The notes below the pieces were generated by a model. That model was not told the DNA's origin, searched no databases, and saw nothing but the letters and a program-made list of their open reading frames with translations. Position numbers and translations under genes: made by a program. DNA of 64,000 nucleotides from Roseovarius mucosus (lineage in GTDB: Bacteria; Pseudomonadota; Alphaproteobacteria; Rhodobacterales; Rhodobacteraceae), in contig NZ_CP020474.1 of NCBI RefSeq assembly GCF_002080415.1, positions 620,001 through 684,000 on the forward strand. The letters are read 5' to 3'. Position 1 is the first letter of the stretch. Every line of letters starts with the position of its first letter. Shown in pieces: positions 1 through 8,413 of this stretch.

Positions 1-67
1 CCTTGGGCAGGCTCGGTGATCACCCCACCTCTGGTCTATGGTGATCCCAGTCAGAAAGGAGCCTCTC

Positions 68-316
68 ATGCATATCCCCCAAGATGACATCCAACGCCAA
101 GCCAATCGCGATCTCAACCGCTATGGCCCTCCCGGCCATGATCCGGCGGCGGGCACGCGCGGCGGGCTGACAGGCCTGCTGGTTGTCGTGATCCTGATGG
201 GCGCGCTGATCGCCTTCAGCATGCTCAGCCCGTCGAATACCGGCGACACCACCGCCCCACCCAGCGTGATCGACGGCGCAACATCGCAACAAACCCCTGC
301 CGCCCCGGTCGACTAA
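68..316 (+). CDS. Small single-pass membrane protein, unknown function
   Basis: Encodes about 82 residues. The ATG at 68 follows a good ribosome binding site (AAAGGAG, about 8 bases upstream); an in-frame ATG at 38 lacks one. Residues about 1-35 are hydrophilic and rich in charged residues, residues about 37-55 form one hydrophobic membrane segment (GLTGLLVVVILMGALIAF), and the tail is Thr/Pro/Ala-rich. There is no cleavable signal peptide, so it is probably anchored with a short exported or cytoplasmic tail. I do not recognise the family. It converges on the XRE-cupin gene, with a hairpin between them. Confidence 0.7.
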   Translation: MHIPQDDIQRQANRDLNRYGPPGHDPAAGTRGGLTGLLVVVILMGALIAFSMLSPSNTGDTTAPPSVIDGATSQQTPAAPVD

Positions 317-340
317 CGGCCACACTCACGGCGCAGACGG

Positions 341-366
341 CCCGGCCATTCTCCACCATGGCCGGG
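341..366. terminator. Stem-loop between convergent genes
   Basis: CCCGGCCA and TGGCCGGG form a perfect 8-bp stem around a 10-base loop, lying between two converging genes. There is no T-run on either strand, so an intrinsic terminator role is plausible but not certain. Confidence 0.45.
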
Positions 367-386
367 TCGCGCGATGCCCGCCTGCC

Positions 387-1010
387 TCAATCAAGCGATG
401 TCACCCACAATACCGTGGCATCCTCGACACTGACCGAAATCACGTTATGCCCCATCGTGGCATCGTAATAGGCGCTGTCGCCCCGGCGCATCTCAATGGG
501 CTCGTAAAACTCGGTAAAGAGCCGCACCACCCCAGTCAGCACATACAGAAATTCCTCGCCGTCATGGCGCACCCAGCCGCCGAACTCCTCAACCGAGCGG
601 GCACGGATCCGCGCGCGGTAAGGCATCATACGTTTCTGGCTCAGCGCATCGGCCAGCAAATCATGCTCATAGGTGGCCGTCGCCTTGGCCGTGCCCTCGC
701 CCACGCGCGTCACCGCCATGCGTCCGTTGATCCGGTCGCGCGACGGCGGGGTAAAAAGCTGTGGGACAGAGATTTCCAACCCCTGCGCCAGCTTTTTCAA
801 AGCGTCATAGGTGGGCGACATCTGGCCATTCTCGATTTTCGACAGGGTCGAGCGTGCCAGCCCCGCCTGCTTCGCCGCCTGTTCCAGCGTCCAACCGCGC
901 GCCTTGCGCAGGCTGCGCACCCGCGCGCCCAGATCAAGCGGCTCAGGTGCGGCGGCACCGCCGGTCTCGCGCGTCACGCGCAGCAGAGGGGGTAAAGCTT
1001 GATCGGTCAT
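387..1010 (-). CDS. XRE-family transcriptional regulator with C-terminal cupin domain
   Basis: 207 residues. An N-terminal Cro/C1-type helix-turn-helix (about residues 28-85, with LEQAAKQAGLARSTLSKIE typical of the recognition region) is followed by a C-terminal cupin barrel (about 130-205, motif HDGEEFLYVLTGVV). Proteins with this layout usually sense a small metabolite through the cupin and repress a nearby catabolic or transport operon. It is divergent from the acyl-CoA synthetase gene with a 67-bp gap, so control of that gene pair and of itself is the simplest inference. PuuR of polyamine catabolism has the same architecture, so a role at the 7-12 kb operon cannot be excluded. Confidence 0.88.
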   Translation of the reverse strand: MTDQALPPLLRVTRETGGAAAPEPLDLGARVRSLRKARGWTLEQAAKQAGLARSTLSKIENGQMSPTYDALKKLAQGLEISVPQLFTPPSRDRINGRMAVTRVGEGTAKATATYEHDLLADALSQKRMMPYRARIRARSVEEFGGWVRHDGEEFLYVLTGVVRLFTEFYEPIEMRRGDSAYYDATMGHNVISVSVEDATVLWVTSLD

Positions 1011-1077
1011 AGCCCCATGCTATAGGCCAAGCGCAGACACCCTTGCAACCGCCGCCAGAGCCTCCTAAGCCAACGCA

Positions 1078-2604
1078 ATGACCGCGATATTCGATCAAGG
1101 GCCAAGCGCCCCCTGTCCCACCCCCTTCAACCTCGCCGCGCATGTTCTGGGCCGGGCCGAGGCGCAGCCGGACAAGATCGCGCTGGCGGTCCTCAGCCTC
1201 GCCAAGGCCGACCGCTGGAGCTATGGCCGCCTTTTGGCCGCTGTGCGCGGCACCGGCACCGGCCTTTTGCGCGCGGGTCTCACCCCCGGCGACCGGGTTT
1301 TGATGCGGCTGGGCAATACGATGGAATTTCCGATTGCCTATCTCGGGGCCATCGCCGTTGGTCTCATCCCCATTCCCACCTCCAGCCAACTGACCGCGCC
1401 CGAGGTGGCGGGTATGATCGAAACCACCCAACCGGCGCTGATCCTGCGCGCCGCAGGCGTGGCTTGTCCTGAAACCGATATCCCCACGCTCGATGAACCC
1501 ACCCTTGAGGCGATGCGCGATCTGCCCCCCGCCGATTGGCACATGGGCGATCCCGACCGCCCCGCCTATATCATCTATACCTCCGGCACCTCGGGCATTC
1601 CGCGTGCCGTGGTCCATGCCCATCGCGCCATCTGGGCGCGGCAGATGATGTCTGACGGCTGGTACGGGCTGCGCGCAGATGACCGGCTCTGCCATGCGGG
1701 TGCCTTCAACTGGACCTTTACCCTTGGCACCGGCCTGATGGACCCATGGACCATGGGCGCGACCGCCCTCATCCCCGCGCCCGGTATCACGCCCGAACAA
1801 TTGCCGCTCCTCCTCAAACGCCATGACGCCACGATCTTTGCCGCCGCCCCCGGCGTCTATCGCAAACTCTTTCAGCCGGGTGCTTCCCTCTCTCTGCCGC
1901 ATCTGCGGCACGGGCTGGCGGCAGGCGAAAAACTCTCGGACACCATCCGCCAGCATTGGCAAAACGCCACCGGCACGCCAATCTACGAGGCCTACGGCAT
2001 GTCCGAATGCTCAACCTTCATTTCCGGCAGCCCCGATCATCCCGCCGCCCCCGGCACGCTTGGCCGCCCCCAGACAGGCCGCCGGGTCGCGATCCTTGCC
2101 AACGGCACCCCCGTGCCCCTTGGCACCGAAGGCACCATTGCGATCCACCGCTCAGACCCCGGCCTGATGCTGGGCTATCTCGGCGCACCCGAGGCCACGG
2201 CCGAGAAATTCACCGGCGATTGGTTCCTCACGGGCGATCAGGGGATGATGGATGCTGCGGGTCACATCACCTATCTGGGCCGCGCCGACGATATGATGAA
2301 CGCCGGTGGCTACCGCGTCTCCCCGATGGAGGTCGAGTCCGCACTCAGCGCCCATCCCGGCATCACCGCCGTCGCCGTGACCGATATTGCGGTGAAAGAG
2401 GATGCGCGCGTCATCATGGCCTTCTATACTGGTCCCCAAACCCTCGACCCCGCCACGCTCGACGCCTTCGCGCGGACGCGGCTCGCGGGATACAAGGCCC
2501 CGCGCGCCTATCACCACGTCGCGGCCCTGCCCACCGGGGCCAATGGCAAAATCCTGCGCCGCGCCCTGCGGCCGATCTATGAGGGCCTCAATGGTCAAGC
2601 TTGA
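1078..2604 (+). CDS. AMP-dependent acyl-CoA synthetase (ANL superfamily)
   Basis: 508 residues, normal length for an acyl/aryl-CoA ligase. The P-loop-like A3 motif YTSGTSGIPR (about 164-173) and the A5 motif YGMSECS (about 305-311) are present, followed by TGD (about 386-388), LGRADDMMNAGG (A8 hinge) and the C-terminal catalytic Lys in GANGKILRR. It should activate a carboxylic acid to its adenylate and then the CoA thioester in the cytoplasm. The substrate (benzoate-like, medium-chain or other) cannot be told from the sequence. It is divergent from the XRE-cupin regulator and overlaps the next gene by 14 bases, implying co-translation. Confidence 0.9.
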   Translation: MTAIFDQGPSAPCPTPFNLAAHVLGRAEAQPDKIALAVLSLAKADRWSYGRLLAAVRGTGTGLLRAGLTPGDRVLMRLGNTMEFPIAYLGAIAVGLIPIPTSSQLTAPEVAGMIETTQPALILRAAGVACPETDIPTLDEPTLEAMRDLPPADWHMGDPDRPAYIIYTSGTSGIPRAVVHAHRAIWARQMMSDGWYGLRADDRLCHAGAFNWTFTLGTGLMDPWTMGATALIPAPGITPEQLPLLLKRHDATIFAAAPGVYRKLFQPGASLSLPHLRHGLAAGEKLSDTIRQHWQNATGTPIYEAYGMSECSTFISGSPDHPAAPGTLGRPQTGRRVAILANGTPVPLGTEGTIAIHRSDPGLMLGYLGAPEATAEKFTGDWFLTGDQGMMDAAGHITYLGRADDMMNAGGYRVSPMEVESALSAHPGITAVAVTDIAVKEDARVIMAFYTGPQTLDPATLDAFARTRLAGYKAPRAYHHVAALPTGANGKILRRALRPIYEGLNGQA

Positions 2605-3226
2605 TATCATCTCCGACCCGATCTGCCCTTGGTGCTATATCGGCAAGACCCTGCTCGATCAGGCCCTGGCCCAGCGCCCCGATCACCCGTTCGAGATTGA
2701 ATGGCATCCGTTTCAGCTCAACCCCGACATGCCTGCCGAAGGCATGGACCGCCGCGACTATCTAGAGACCAAGTTTGGCGGCAAAGACGGGGCCATCCGC
2801 GCCTATGCCCCCGTGGTGGAACGCGCCGAGGCAGCGGGGCTCACGATTGATTTCGCCGCCATCAAACGCACGCCCAACACGCTTGACGCCCATCGCCTGC
2901 TGCATTGGGCCGGCATCGAAGGCTGTCAGGACCGCATGGCCATGGCCCTCTTTCAGGCCTATTTCAACGAAGGCCGCGACATCGGCGACCCCGAGGTTCT
3001 GGCCGATCTCGCCGACAGCCTCAGCTTGGATGGCGCCATGATCCAGCGCCTTTTGGCCACCGAAGCCGACCGCGAAGACATCCGCACCCGCGATGCGCAA
3101 TTTCGCCAGATGGGCATCACCGGCGTGCCCACCTTCATCGTCGGCGGTCAACATGCCGTGCCCGGCTGCCAACCCACCGACCTCTGGGTCAAGGTGATCG
3201 ACGACCTGACCGCCGCCGCAAGCTGA
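2591..3226 (+). CDS. DsbA-family oxidoreductase (FrnE-like)
   Basis: 211 residues, starting at the ATG at 2591 inside the end of the synthetase gene. The thioredoxin-fold N-terminus has SDPICPWCYIGK, a CPWC redox motif; the central helical insertion and the cis-Pro loop GVPTFIVGG are as in the FrnE / 2-hydroxychromene-2-carboxylate isomerase-like branch. No signal peptide, so a cytoplasmic thiol oxidoreductase or glutathione-dependent isomerase. Its translational coupling to the acyl-CoA ligase suggests a shared pathway, perhaps aromatic or thiol-adduct metabolism, but that is inference. Confidence 0.87.
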   Translation: MVKLDIISDPICPWCYIGKTLLDQALAQRPDHPFEIEWHPFQLNPDMPAEGMDRRDYLETKFGGKDGAIRAYAPVVERAEAAGLTIDFAAIKRTPNTLDAHRLLHWAGIEGCQDRMAMALFQAYFNEGRDIGDPEVLADLADSLSLDGAMIQRLLATEADREDIRTRDAQFRQMGITGVPTFIVGGQHAVPGCQPTDLWVKVIDDLTAAAS

Positions 3227-3229
3227 ACC

Positions 3230-4105
3230 TCACGCCACAGCCATCCGCCGCGCCAATCGCCGCTCGCGCCAAAAGGTATAGATGCCCGAGGCGATGATGA
3301 TCCCCGCCCCCGCCAGCGTCCAGACATCGGGCCGCTCGTCAAAGAGCGTGACCCCGATGATCAGCGCAAACACCAGCCGCGAATAACGAAACGGCGTGAT
3401 CACCGCCACATCACCGAGCCGCATCGCCGCCACGATGGCATAATAGGCCGACACCCCGCACAAAAGCGCCAGCGCCAGATCGCGCCAGTTCACCGCCGTG
3501 GGCATCGCAGGCGTGCCGTGAAACGCCAGCAAAATTACCCCCGTCGGCACCAGCGTGGCAAAGGCATAGGTCGACAGCTGCATGGATGAGATCGACCTTG
3601 GCACGCGGCGCGTCGCCAGATCGCGCGCCGCCAACCCAAAGACCGCCAATACCGCAAAAAGCGACGCTGGCTCAAACCCCGCCATGCCGGGCCGGATCAC
3701 CATCAGCACGCCGCAAAACCCCACAAGGATCGCCGCCCACCGCCGCCAGCCCACCGCTTCCCCCAAAAAGAGCGCGGCCCCCAAAGTGACCGCAAGCGGC
3801 GTGGCCTGCAAAATCGCCGAGGCCGACGACAGCGGCGTCAGCGCAATCGCCATCACAAATCCCAGCGTGCCCACCAACTCGCCGCAATTGCGCAGGATCA
3901 CCGACCGAGACACCAGATCCCGCGACCAAAGCCGCCCCCCCTGCGCCCGCGTCATCGCGCCAAAGATCAGCGCCCCGCCCAGGCCCAACAGAATGATGAT
4001 CTGCCCCACCGGCAGAGTATCCGCCAGCCGCTTGATGAACATATCCTCCAGCGCGAAACCGCCCATCGAGAGGACCATCAGAATACTGCCGCGCAGGTTT
4101 TCCAT
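3230..4105 (-). CDS. DMT-superfamily (EamA) transporter
   Basis: 291 residues with ten predicted hydrophobic segments arranged as two EamA repeats (about 1-140 and 150-285). The N-terminus MENLRGSILMVLSMGGFALED and the ending in an Arg-rich cytoplasmic tail are typical of inner-membrane drug/metabolite exporters related to RhaT/PecM/YdcZ-like carriers. The substrate is unknown. It is convergent with the DsbA-like gene (stop codons 3 bases apart) and is the last gene of a minus-strand run of transporters. Confidence 0.85.
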   Translation of the reverse strand: MENLRGSILMVLSMGGFALEDMFIKRLADTLPVGQIIILLGLGGALIFGAMTRAQGGRLWSRDLVSRSVILRNCGELVGTLGFVMAIALTPLSSASAILQATPLAVTLGAALFLGEAVGWRRWAAILVGFCGVLMVIRPGMAGFEPASLFAVLAVFGLAARDLATRRVPRSISSMQLSTYAFATLVPTGVILLAFHGTPAMPTAVNWRDLALALLCGVSAYYAIVAAMRLGDVAVITPFRYSRLVFALIIGVTLFDERPDVWTLAGAGIIIASGIYTFWRERRLARRMAVA

Positions 4106-4184
4106 CTCAGACTTTCTTGACCGGGTTGCAAATCGGTGGAACGCCCGTGATAGCCCGGATCACCTGCCCAAAAAAGCGGCAGAG

Positions 4185-5102
4185 CTATGACAGCACAACA
4201 TGACCGCTATGCTTGGCCTTATGCTCGGGCTCGACATGGATCGTGACCCGCGCCCCCGGCAGTGCCGCCATCAGCGCCGCCTCGATGCGGTCGCAAAGAT
4301 CATGCGCCGCCTCAACCGTGGTTGCGCCCGGCATCACCAGATGGAATTCGATGAACGTGACCGGCCCGGCATGGCGGGTGCGCAGATCATGCGCCTGCAA
4401 CGCGGCATCGTCGCTGGCCGCCGTTTCGATCACCCGCCGGATGGTGGCCAGTTCCGCCTCGGATACCGCCTCATCCATCAACCCGCTCAGCGAGGCCTTG
4501 ATCACCATACTGCCCGACCACAGGATATTGACCGCCACCAAAACCGCCATCGCCGGATCAAGCCAGAGCCACCCCGTCGCCAGCGCCAGCCCCACCCCAA
4601 AGAGCACGCCCACAGAAGACACCACATCCGTCATCAGATGCTTGCCATCCGCCACCAACGCCGGCGAGCGATAGCGCCGCCCGTTGCGGATAAGCGCCAG
4701 CGCCCAGATTGCGTTGATCGTCCCCGCCGCCATATTGATCGCCATGCCCAGCAGGGGCGCATCCATCGCGCGCGGGGCTTGAAACCCGTCATAGGCCTCC
4801 CGCAGGATAAAGAGCGCCGCAATGACGATTAAAACCCCCTCGAGCACCGCCGAGAAAAACTCTGCCTTGTGATGCCCGAACGGGTGATTGTCATCCGCAG
4901 GCCGCCGCGCCACCCTCAGCGCGACAATCACCGCAAGGGCCGTGGCCAGATTGACAAGACTCTCCAGCGCATCCGACATCAGCGCCAGTGACCCGGTAAG
5001 CGCCCAAGCCAGCGCCTTGAGCGCCAGCACGATCAACCCCACGATGAGGCTGCCAATCGCCAGCCGCATCACCCGCGCGTTGACGGTGCCCGCGTCACTC
5101 AC
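4185..5102 (-). CDS. Cation diffusion facilitator (CDF) family metal exporter
   Basis: About 305 residues. Six membrane segments, the SDALES region in segment II, the HPFGHHKAEFFSA motif between segments II and III, and a cytoplasmic ferredoxin-like domain (about 205-295) are those of FieF/YiiP-type exporters that move Zn, Fe or Mn out of the cytoplasm by proton antiport. I chose the GTG at 5102, which overlaps the end of the upstream Fur-family gene by 8 bases; an in-frame ATG at 5123 is the alternative. The coupling to a Fur/Mur-like regulator suggests iron or manganese handling. Confidence 0.88.
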   Translation of the reverse strand: MSDAGTVNARVMRLAIGSLIVGLIVLALKALAWALTGSLALMSDALESLVNLATALAVIVALRVARRPADDNHPFGHHKAEFFSAVLEGVLIVIAALFILREAYDGFQAPRAMDAPLLGMAINMAAGTINAIWALALIRNGRRYRSPALVADGKHLMTDVVSSVGVLFGVGLALATGWLWLDPAMAVLVAVNILWSGSMVIKASLSGLMDEAVSEAELATIRRVIETAASDDAALQAHDLRTRHAGPVTFIEFHLVMPGATTVEAAHDLCDRIEAALMAALPGARVTIHVEPEHKAKHSGHVVLS

Positions 5103-5511
5103 CGGATTTGATCGGCACGCCATAGAGTTCGAGCCGATGCCCGATCAGGCGATACCCCAGCTTTTCAGCGATCTTGTCTTGCAACGCCTCAATCTCAGGA
5201 TCGACAAATTCGATCACCTCACCCGAATTCATATCAATCAGATGATCGTGATGGTCGCGCTCGGCATCCTCATAGCGCGCGCGCCCGTCGCCGAATTCCA
5301 ACTTGTCGAGAATGCCCGCCTCTTCAAACAGCTTGACGGTGCGATAGACCGTCGCAATCGAGATCCGAGGGTCACGCCCCGAGGCGCGGGCATAGAGCTC
5401 CTCGACATCCGGATGATCATCCGACCCTTCCAGCACGGACGCAATCGTGCGGCGCTGCTCCGTCATGCGCAGCCCTTTGGCTTCGCAACGCTCGGTGATG
5501 GTCTCAGTCAT
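5095..5511 (-). CDS. Fur-family metalloregulator (Fur/Mur type)
   Basis: 138 residues from the ATG at 5511. A winged helix (about 10-80, with SIATVYRTVKLFEEAG as recognition helix) is followed by the dimerisation domain with the metal-binding HHDHLID motif. The CxxC structural-zinc pairs found in E. coli Fur are absent (DMNSG in place of CLDCG), which is usual for the alphaproteobacterial Fur homologues that act as manganese-responsive Mur. It is expected to repress metal uptake genes. The gene overlaps the CDF exporter and follows an SMR transporter gene by 83 bases. Confidence 0.9.
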   Translation of the reverse strand: MTETITERCEAKGLRMTEQRRTIASVLEGSDDHPDVEELYARASGRDPRISIATVYRTVKLFEEAGILDKLEFGDGRARYEDAERDHHDHLIDMNSGEVIEFVDPEIEALQDKIAEKLGYRLIGHRLELYGVPIKSGE

Positions 5512-5594
5512 GGGCGGCCTCATCTTCTCTTGCGGCGGTGCCTTACCCGCAAGGGGCGGTACTGACCAGCCCCTTTGCCGCCCAGTCTGGACAC

Positions 5595-5933
5595 TCAATG
5601 TGTCGTTGTGCGCGAGAATAACTGAATGACCACGATCCCCGCAAGGATCATGCCGGTCCCGATGATCGCGGGCAGATCCAGCTTCTGACCAAAGACCACA
5701 TAGCCAATACAGGCAATAAACACGATCCCCAGCCCCGACCAGACCGCATAGACCACGCCCACGGGCATCACCTTAAGCGTTTGCGCAAGAAGGTAAAAGC
5801 TGATCGCATAGGCCACCACCACCAGAACCGACGGCCAGAACCGGGTGAATTGCTGGCTGGCTTGCAATGCCGTGGTGCCCGCTGTTTCAGCGAGAATGGC
5901 AAGGAAGAGGATCAGATAGACCTGTGGGATCAT
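5595..5933 (-). CDS. Small multidrug resistance (SMR) family transporter
   Basis: 112 residues, four membrane helices, normal SMR length. The essential membrane-embedded Glu is visible in LAILAETAGTT (helix 1), and helix 3 carries the conserved AVWSGLGIVF. SMR proteins are dual-topology dimers that exchange protons for quaternary ammonium compounds or guanidinium; which applies here cannot be decided. It lies upstream of the Fur-family gene in the same direction. The next 240 bases up to the M48 gene contain no gene that I can support. Confidence 0.88.
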   Translation of the reverse strand: MIPQVYLILFLAILAETAGTTALQASQQFTRFWPSVLVVVAYAISFYLLAQTLKVMPVGVVYAVWSGLGIVFIACIGYVVFGQKLDLPAIIGTGMILAGIVVIQLFSRTTTH

Positions 5934-6175
5934 GGCACGCGCTCCGGTCTTGGGCAGTCGCGCCCAGACTTATGCGAGGGCGCGCGCGGCGTCCACCGGG
6001 AAAGGGACGGGGTTTCGCTTGCGCCTTGCTCGGAAACCCCGCGCGGAACAAGGCGCGTCGCGCCGCCGCGCGGATCGCCGGGCCGCGCGGCTCATCTCTT
6101 GATGCAAATCTCAGCGAACCCCAATCCCCTTAAACCCTTCTTGCCAGCCCCCTCCCCCCACCCCATATTCCCCTC

Positions 6176-6868
6176 ATGTTGAAATTCACCCCGATCCTTC
6201 TCGCCATCCTTTACGCGCTCGCCATGTACCGCTTCTCGGTCTGGCGCACCTCGCGGGAATTGGATGCGCAATCGACCGAATTGGCCGACCCCAAGCTCAA
6301 GGCGATGACAGACCGCCTCGCCCGTGCGCTCGACCTGCCCCGCGTGCGGGTGCATATCTACGAGATTGACCCGGTAAATGGTCTGGCAGCCCCTGACGGG
6401 CGGATTTTCATCACCCGTGGTTTCTATCGCAAGTTTCAGACCGGCGAGGTTTCAGCCGAAGAAATGGCCTCGGTCATCGCGCATGAACTGGGCCATGTCG
6501 CCTTGGGGCATTCGCGCCGCCGGATGATCGACTTTTCCGGGCAGAACGCCCTGCGCACCGCCCTTGCCATGATCCTGTCGCGCTTCATACCCGGTCTGGG
6601 CGTCTGGATCGCCAATGGTCTGACCACGCTGCTCGCTGCCCGCCTCTCGCGCGGCGACGAGTATGAGGCCGATGCCTATGCCGCCGCCCTCTTGACCAAG
6701 GCGGGCATCGGCACCGCCCCGCAAAAATCGCTGTTTGAAAAACTCGAAGCGTTAACAAACGGTGCGGGCGGCGCCATGCCCGCATGGTTGCTCAGCCACC
6801 CCAAGACCGCCGAACGGATCGCCGCCATCGAAAAGCTCGAAAACCGCTGGCACCAAAGCCTGCCCTGA
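6176..6868 (+). CDS. M48-family zinc metalloprotease
   Basis: 230 residues. The catalytic zinc motif HELGHVALGH (about 102-111) and the downstream ligand region RGDEYEADAYA (about 159-169) identify an M48 peptidase resembling the catalytic domain of HtpX/BepA/LoiP. One N-terminal hydrophobic stretch (about 4-17) may be an anchor or uncleaved signal. Probable role is proteolysis of misfolded envelope proteins. It stands alone, followed by about 180 bases before the amine operon. Confidence 0.88.
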   Translation: MLKFTPILLAILYALAMYRFSVWRTSRELDAQSTELADPKLKAMTDRLARALDLPRVRVHIYEIDPVNGLAAPDGRIFITRGFYRKFQTGEVSAEEMASVIAHELGHVALGHSRRRMIDFSGQNALRTALAMILSRFIPGLGVWIANGLTTLLAARLSRGDEYEADAYAAALLTKAGIGTAPQKSLFEKLEALTNGAGGAMPAWLLSHPKTAERIAAIEKLENRWHQSLP

Positions 6869-6973
6869 TCCCCGTCATCCTCGGGCTTGACCCGAGGACC
6901 TCTCACCCCCAACCACCTTACAAAACCCCCGTACCAACCTTACAAACCTTACCATTCGTCACCCTTCAAATTT

Positions 6974-6983
6974 TTTGATCAAA
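6974..6983. promoter_or_regulatory. Palindrome TTTGATCAAA upstream of the amine-ligase operon (copy 1)
   Basis: A perfect 10-bp palindrome in AT-rich DNA, 67 bases before the first gene of the operon. The identical sequence recurs before the second gene at 8391-8400. Probable operator of a dimeric regulator; identity unknown. Confidence 0.45.
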
Positions 6984-7049
6984 TTATCTTGGCAAGCCCC
7001 CCATTGCCGGGCTAGGCTGTTACAAAATCATCATCAGGACTTTCTTCCA

Positions 7050-8366
7050 ATGGATCTTACACAGTTCCAGACCTTCCGCGTGGCTGCCTGTGACCTCAAT
7101 GGCCGGATGCGCGGCAAACGCCTTCCCGCCGCCCATGCCGACAAACTCAGCACAGGTAGCGTGCGTATGCCGCTCTCATCGCTAAATCTTGATATCTTTG
7201 GGGCAGACATTGAAAACTCGCCCCTCGTTTTTGATACGGGCGACATCGACGGCGTGCTCCTGCCCACCGACCGTGGCCCGGTGCCCCTGCCCTGGCTCGA
7301 AGTGCCACAGGGCCTTGTGCCCATGGTCATGCACCACGAAGACGGCACGCCCTTTGCCGGCGATCCCCGCCACGCACTGGTCGCCGTGCTGGATCGCTAC
7401 GCGGCCTACGGCTGGCATGTCGCCGCCGCGACCGAGCTAGAGTTCACCTTGGTGGACGGAAAAGGAAATACTCTCAAGAACATACGCGACCCCCGCAATG
7501 GCCGCCGCATGAAGTCTCCTGGCATTCTTTCGCTCGGCCAGATGGATGCGTTCGACGGATTTCTCAGCGCCTTGTACGACGCCGGTCTGGAAATGGGCCT
7601 TCCGGTCGAGACCGCCGTCAGCGAGGCGGGGATTGGCCAGTTCGAATTGACCCTGCATCACCAAAACGCCCTGCGCGCCGCTGATGACACATGGCTTTTC
7701 AAGACGCTTATCAAGGGCTTGGCCCGCCAACACGGCTATGTCGCCACCTTTATGGCCAAACCCTTCGAGGATGACACCGGCAACGGGATGCATATGCATT
7801 TCTCGGTGATGGACAAGGCCGGCAATAATGTTTTCAACGATGGCACAGCGGCTGGCACCGACGTCCTGCGCGCCGCCGTCGCCGGGTGTCTTGCAGCAAT
7901 GCCGCCATCCACGCTGATTTTTGCGCCACATGCCAACAGTTATGCAAGACTGGTTCCCGGCGCGCATGCGCCAACCGGTGCGGGCTGGGGCTATGAGAAC
8001 CGCACCACAGCGGTCCGCATTCCCGGCGGCCCGCCCGCTGCGCGCCGCATCGAGCACCGCGTTGCGGGCGGCGATATCAATCCATATCTCAGTTTTGCTG
8101 CTATTCTAGGCGCCGCGATCACCGGGATCGAAGAGGGGCTTACCCCGCCCCCGCCCATCAGCGGCAATGCCTACGAGGTCGAGATGCCGCAACTGGCCGC
8201 AGATTGGGCCACGGCAATTGACTGGTTTGAACAGGATGCCATGATGGCGCGCATCTTTCACCCCGATCTGATCCGCAACCTCGTGATGACCAAGCGTCAG
8301 GAATTGGCCTATATGTCGCCGATTCCCAAAGAAGACCACTGGAAGACCTATCTCGAAACGGTGTAG
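7050..8366 (+). CDS. Glutamine synthetase-family protein, probable gamma-glutamyl-amine ligase (copy 1)
   Basis: 438 residues from the ATG at 7050 (CAGGA 9 bases before). The glutamine-synthetase fold is clear: an N-terminal beta-grasp domain (about 5-100), then catalytic elements TELEFTL (Glu ligands), ETAVSEAGIGQFELTL, GNGMHMHFSV, and ENRTTAVRIPGG. It lacks the adenylylation loop NLYDLP found in the GlnA of this window. Such short GS-like enzymes (PuuA, IpuC, GlnA4) attach glutamate to putrescine or another amine using ATP. First gene of an operon with an amidotransferase, a second GS-like ligase and an FAD amine oxidase. Confidence 0.85.
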   Translation: MDLTQFQTFRVAACDLNGRMRGKRLPAAHADKLSTGSVRMPLSSLNLDIFGADIENSPLVFDTGDIDGVLLPTDRGPVPLPWLEVPQGLVPMVMHHEDGTPFAGDPRHALVAVLDRYAAYGWHVAAATELEFTLVDGKGNTLKNIRDPRNGRRMKSPGILSLGQMDAFDGFLSALYDAGLEMGLPVETAVSEAGIGQFELTLHHQNALRAADDTWLFKTLIKGLARQHGYVATFMAKPFEDDTGNGMHMHFSVMDKAGNNVFNDGTAAGTDVLRAAVAGCLAAMPPSTLIFAPHANSYARLVPGAHAPTGAGWGYENRTTAVRIPGGPPAARRIEHRVAGGDINPYLSFAAILGAAITGIEEGLTPPPPISGNAYEVEMPQLAADWATAIDWFEQDAMMARIFHPDLIRNLVMTKRQELAYMSPIPKEDHWKTYLETV

Positions 8367-8390
8367 CCTGAAGGGGCAACCCCGCCTTAA

Positions 8391-8400
8391 TTTGATCAAA
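8391..8400. promoter_or_regulatory. Palindrome TTTGATCAAA upstream of the amidotransferase gene (copy 2)
   Basis: Identical to the element at 6974-6983, placed in the 47-base gap between the first ligase gene and the amidotransferase, 14 bases before the latter's ATG. Suggests an internal promoter or an operator that controls read-through. Confidence 0.42.
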
Positions 8401-8413
8401 TCAAGAGACCGCC

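Noticed and set aside
943-1962. Long minus-strand open frame inside the acyl-CoA synthetase gene
   Set aside because: Antisense shadow of a well-conserved GC-rich gene; no domain or start signal.
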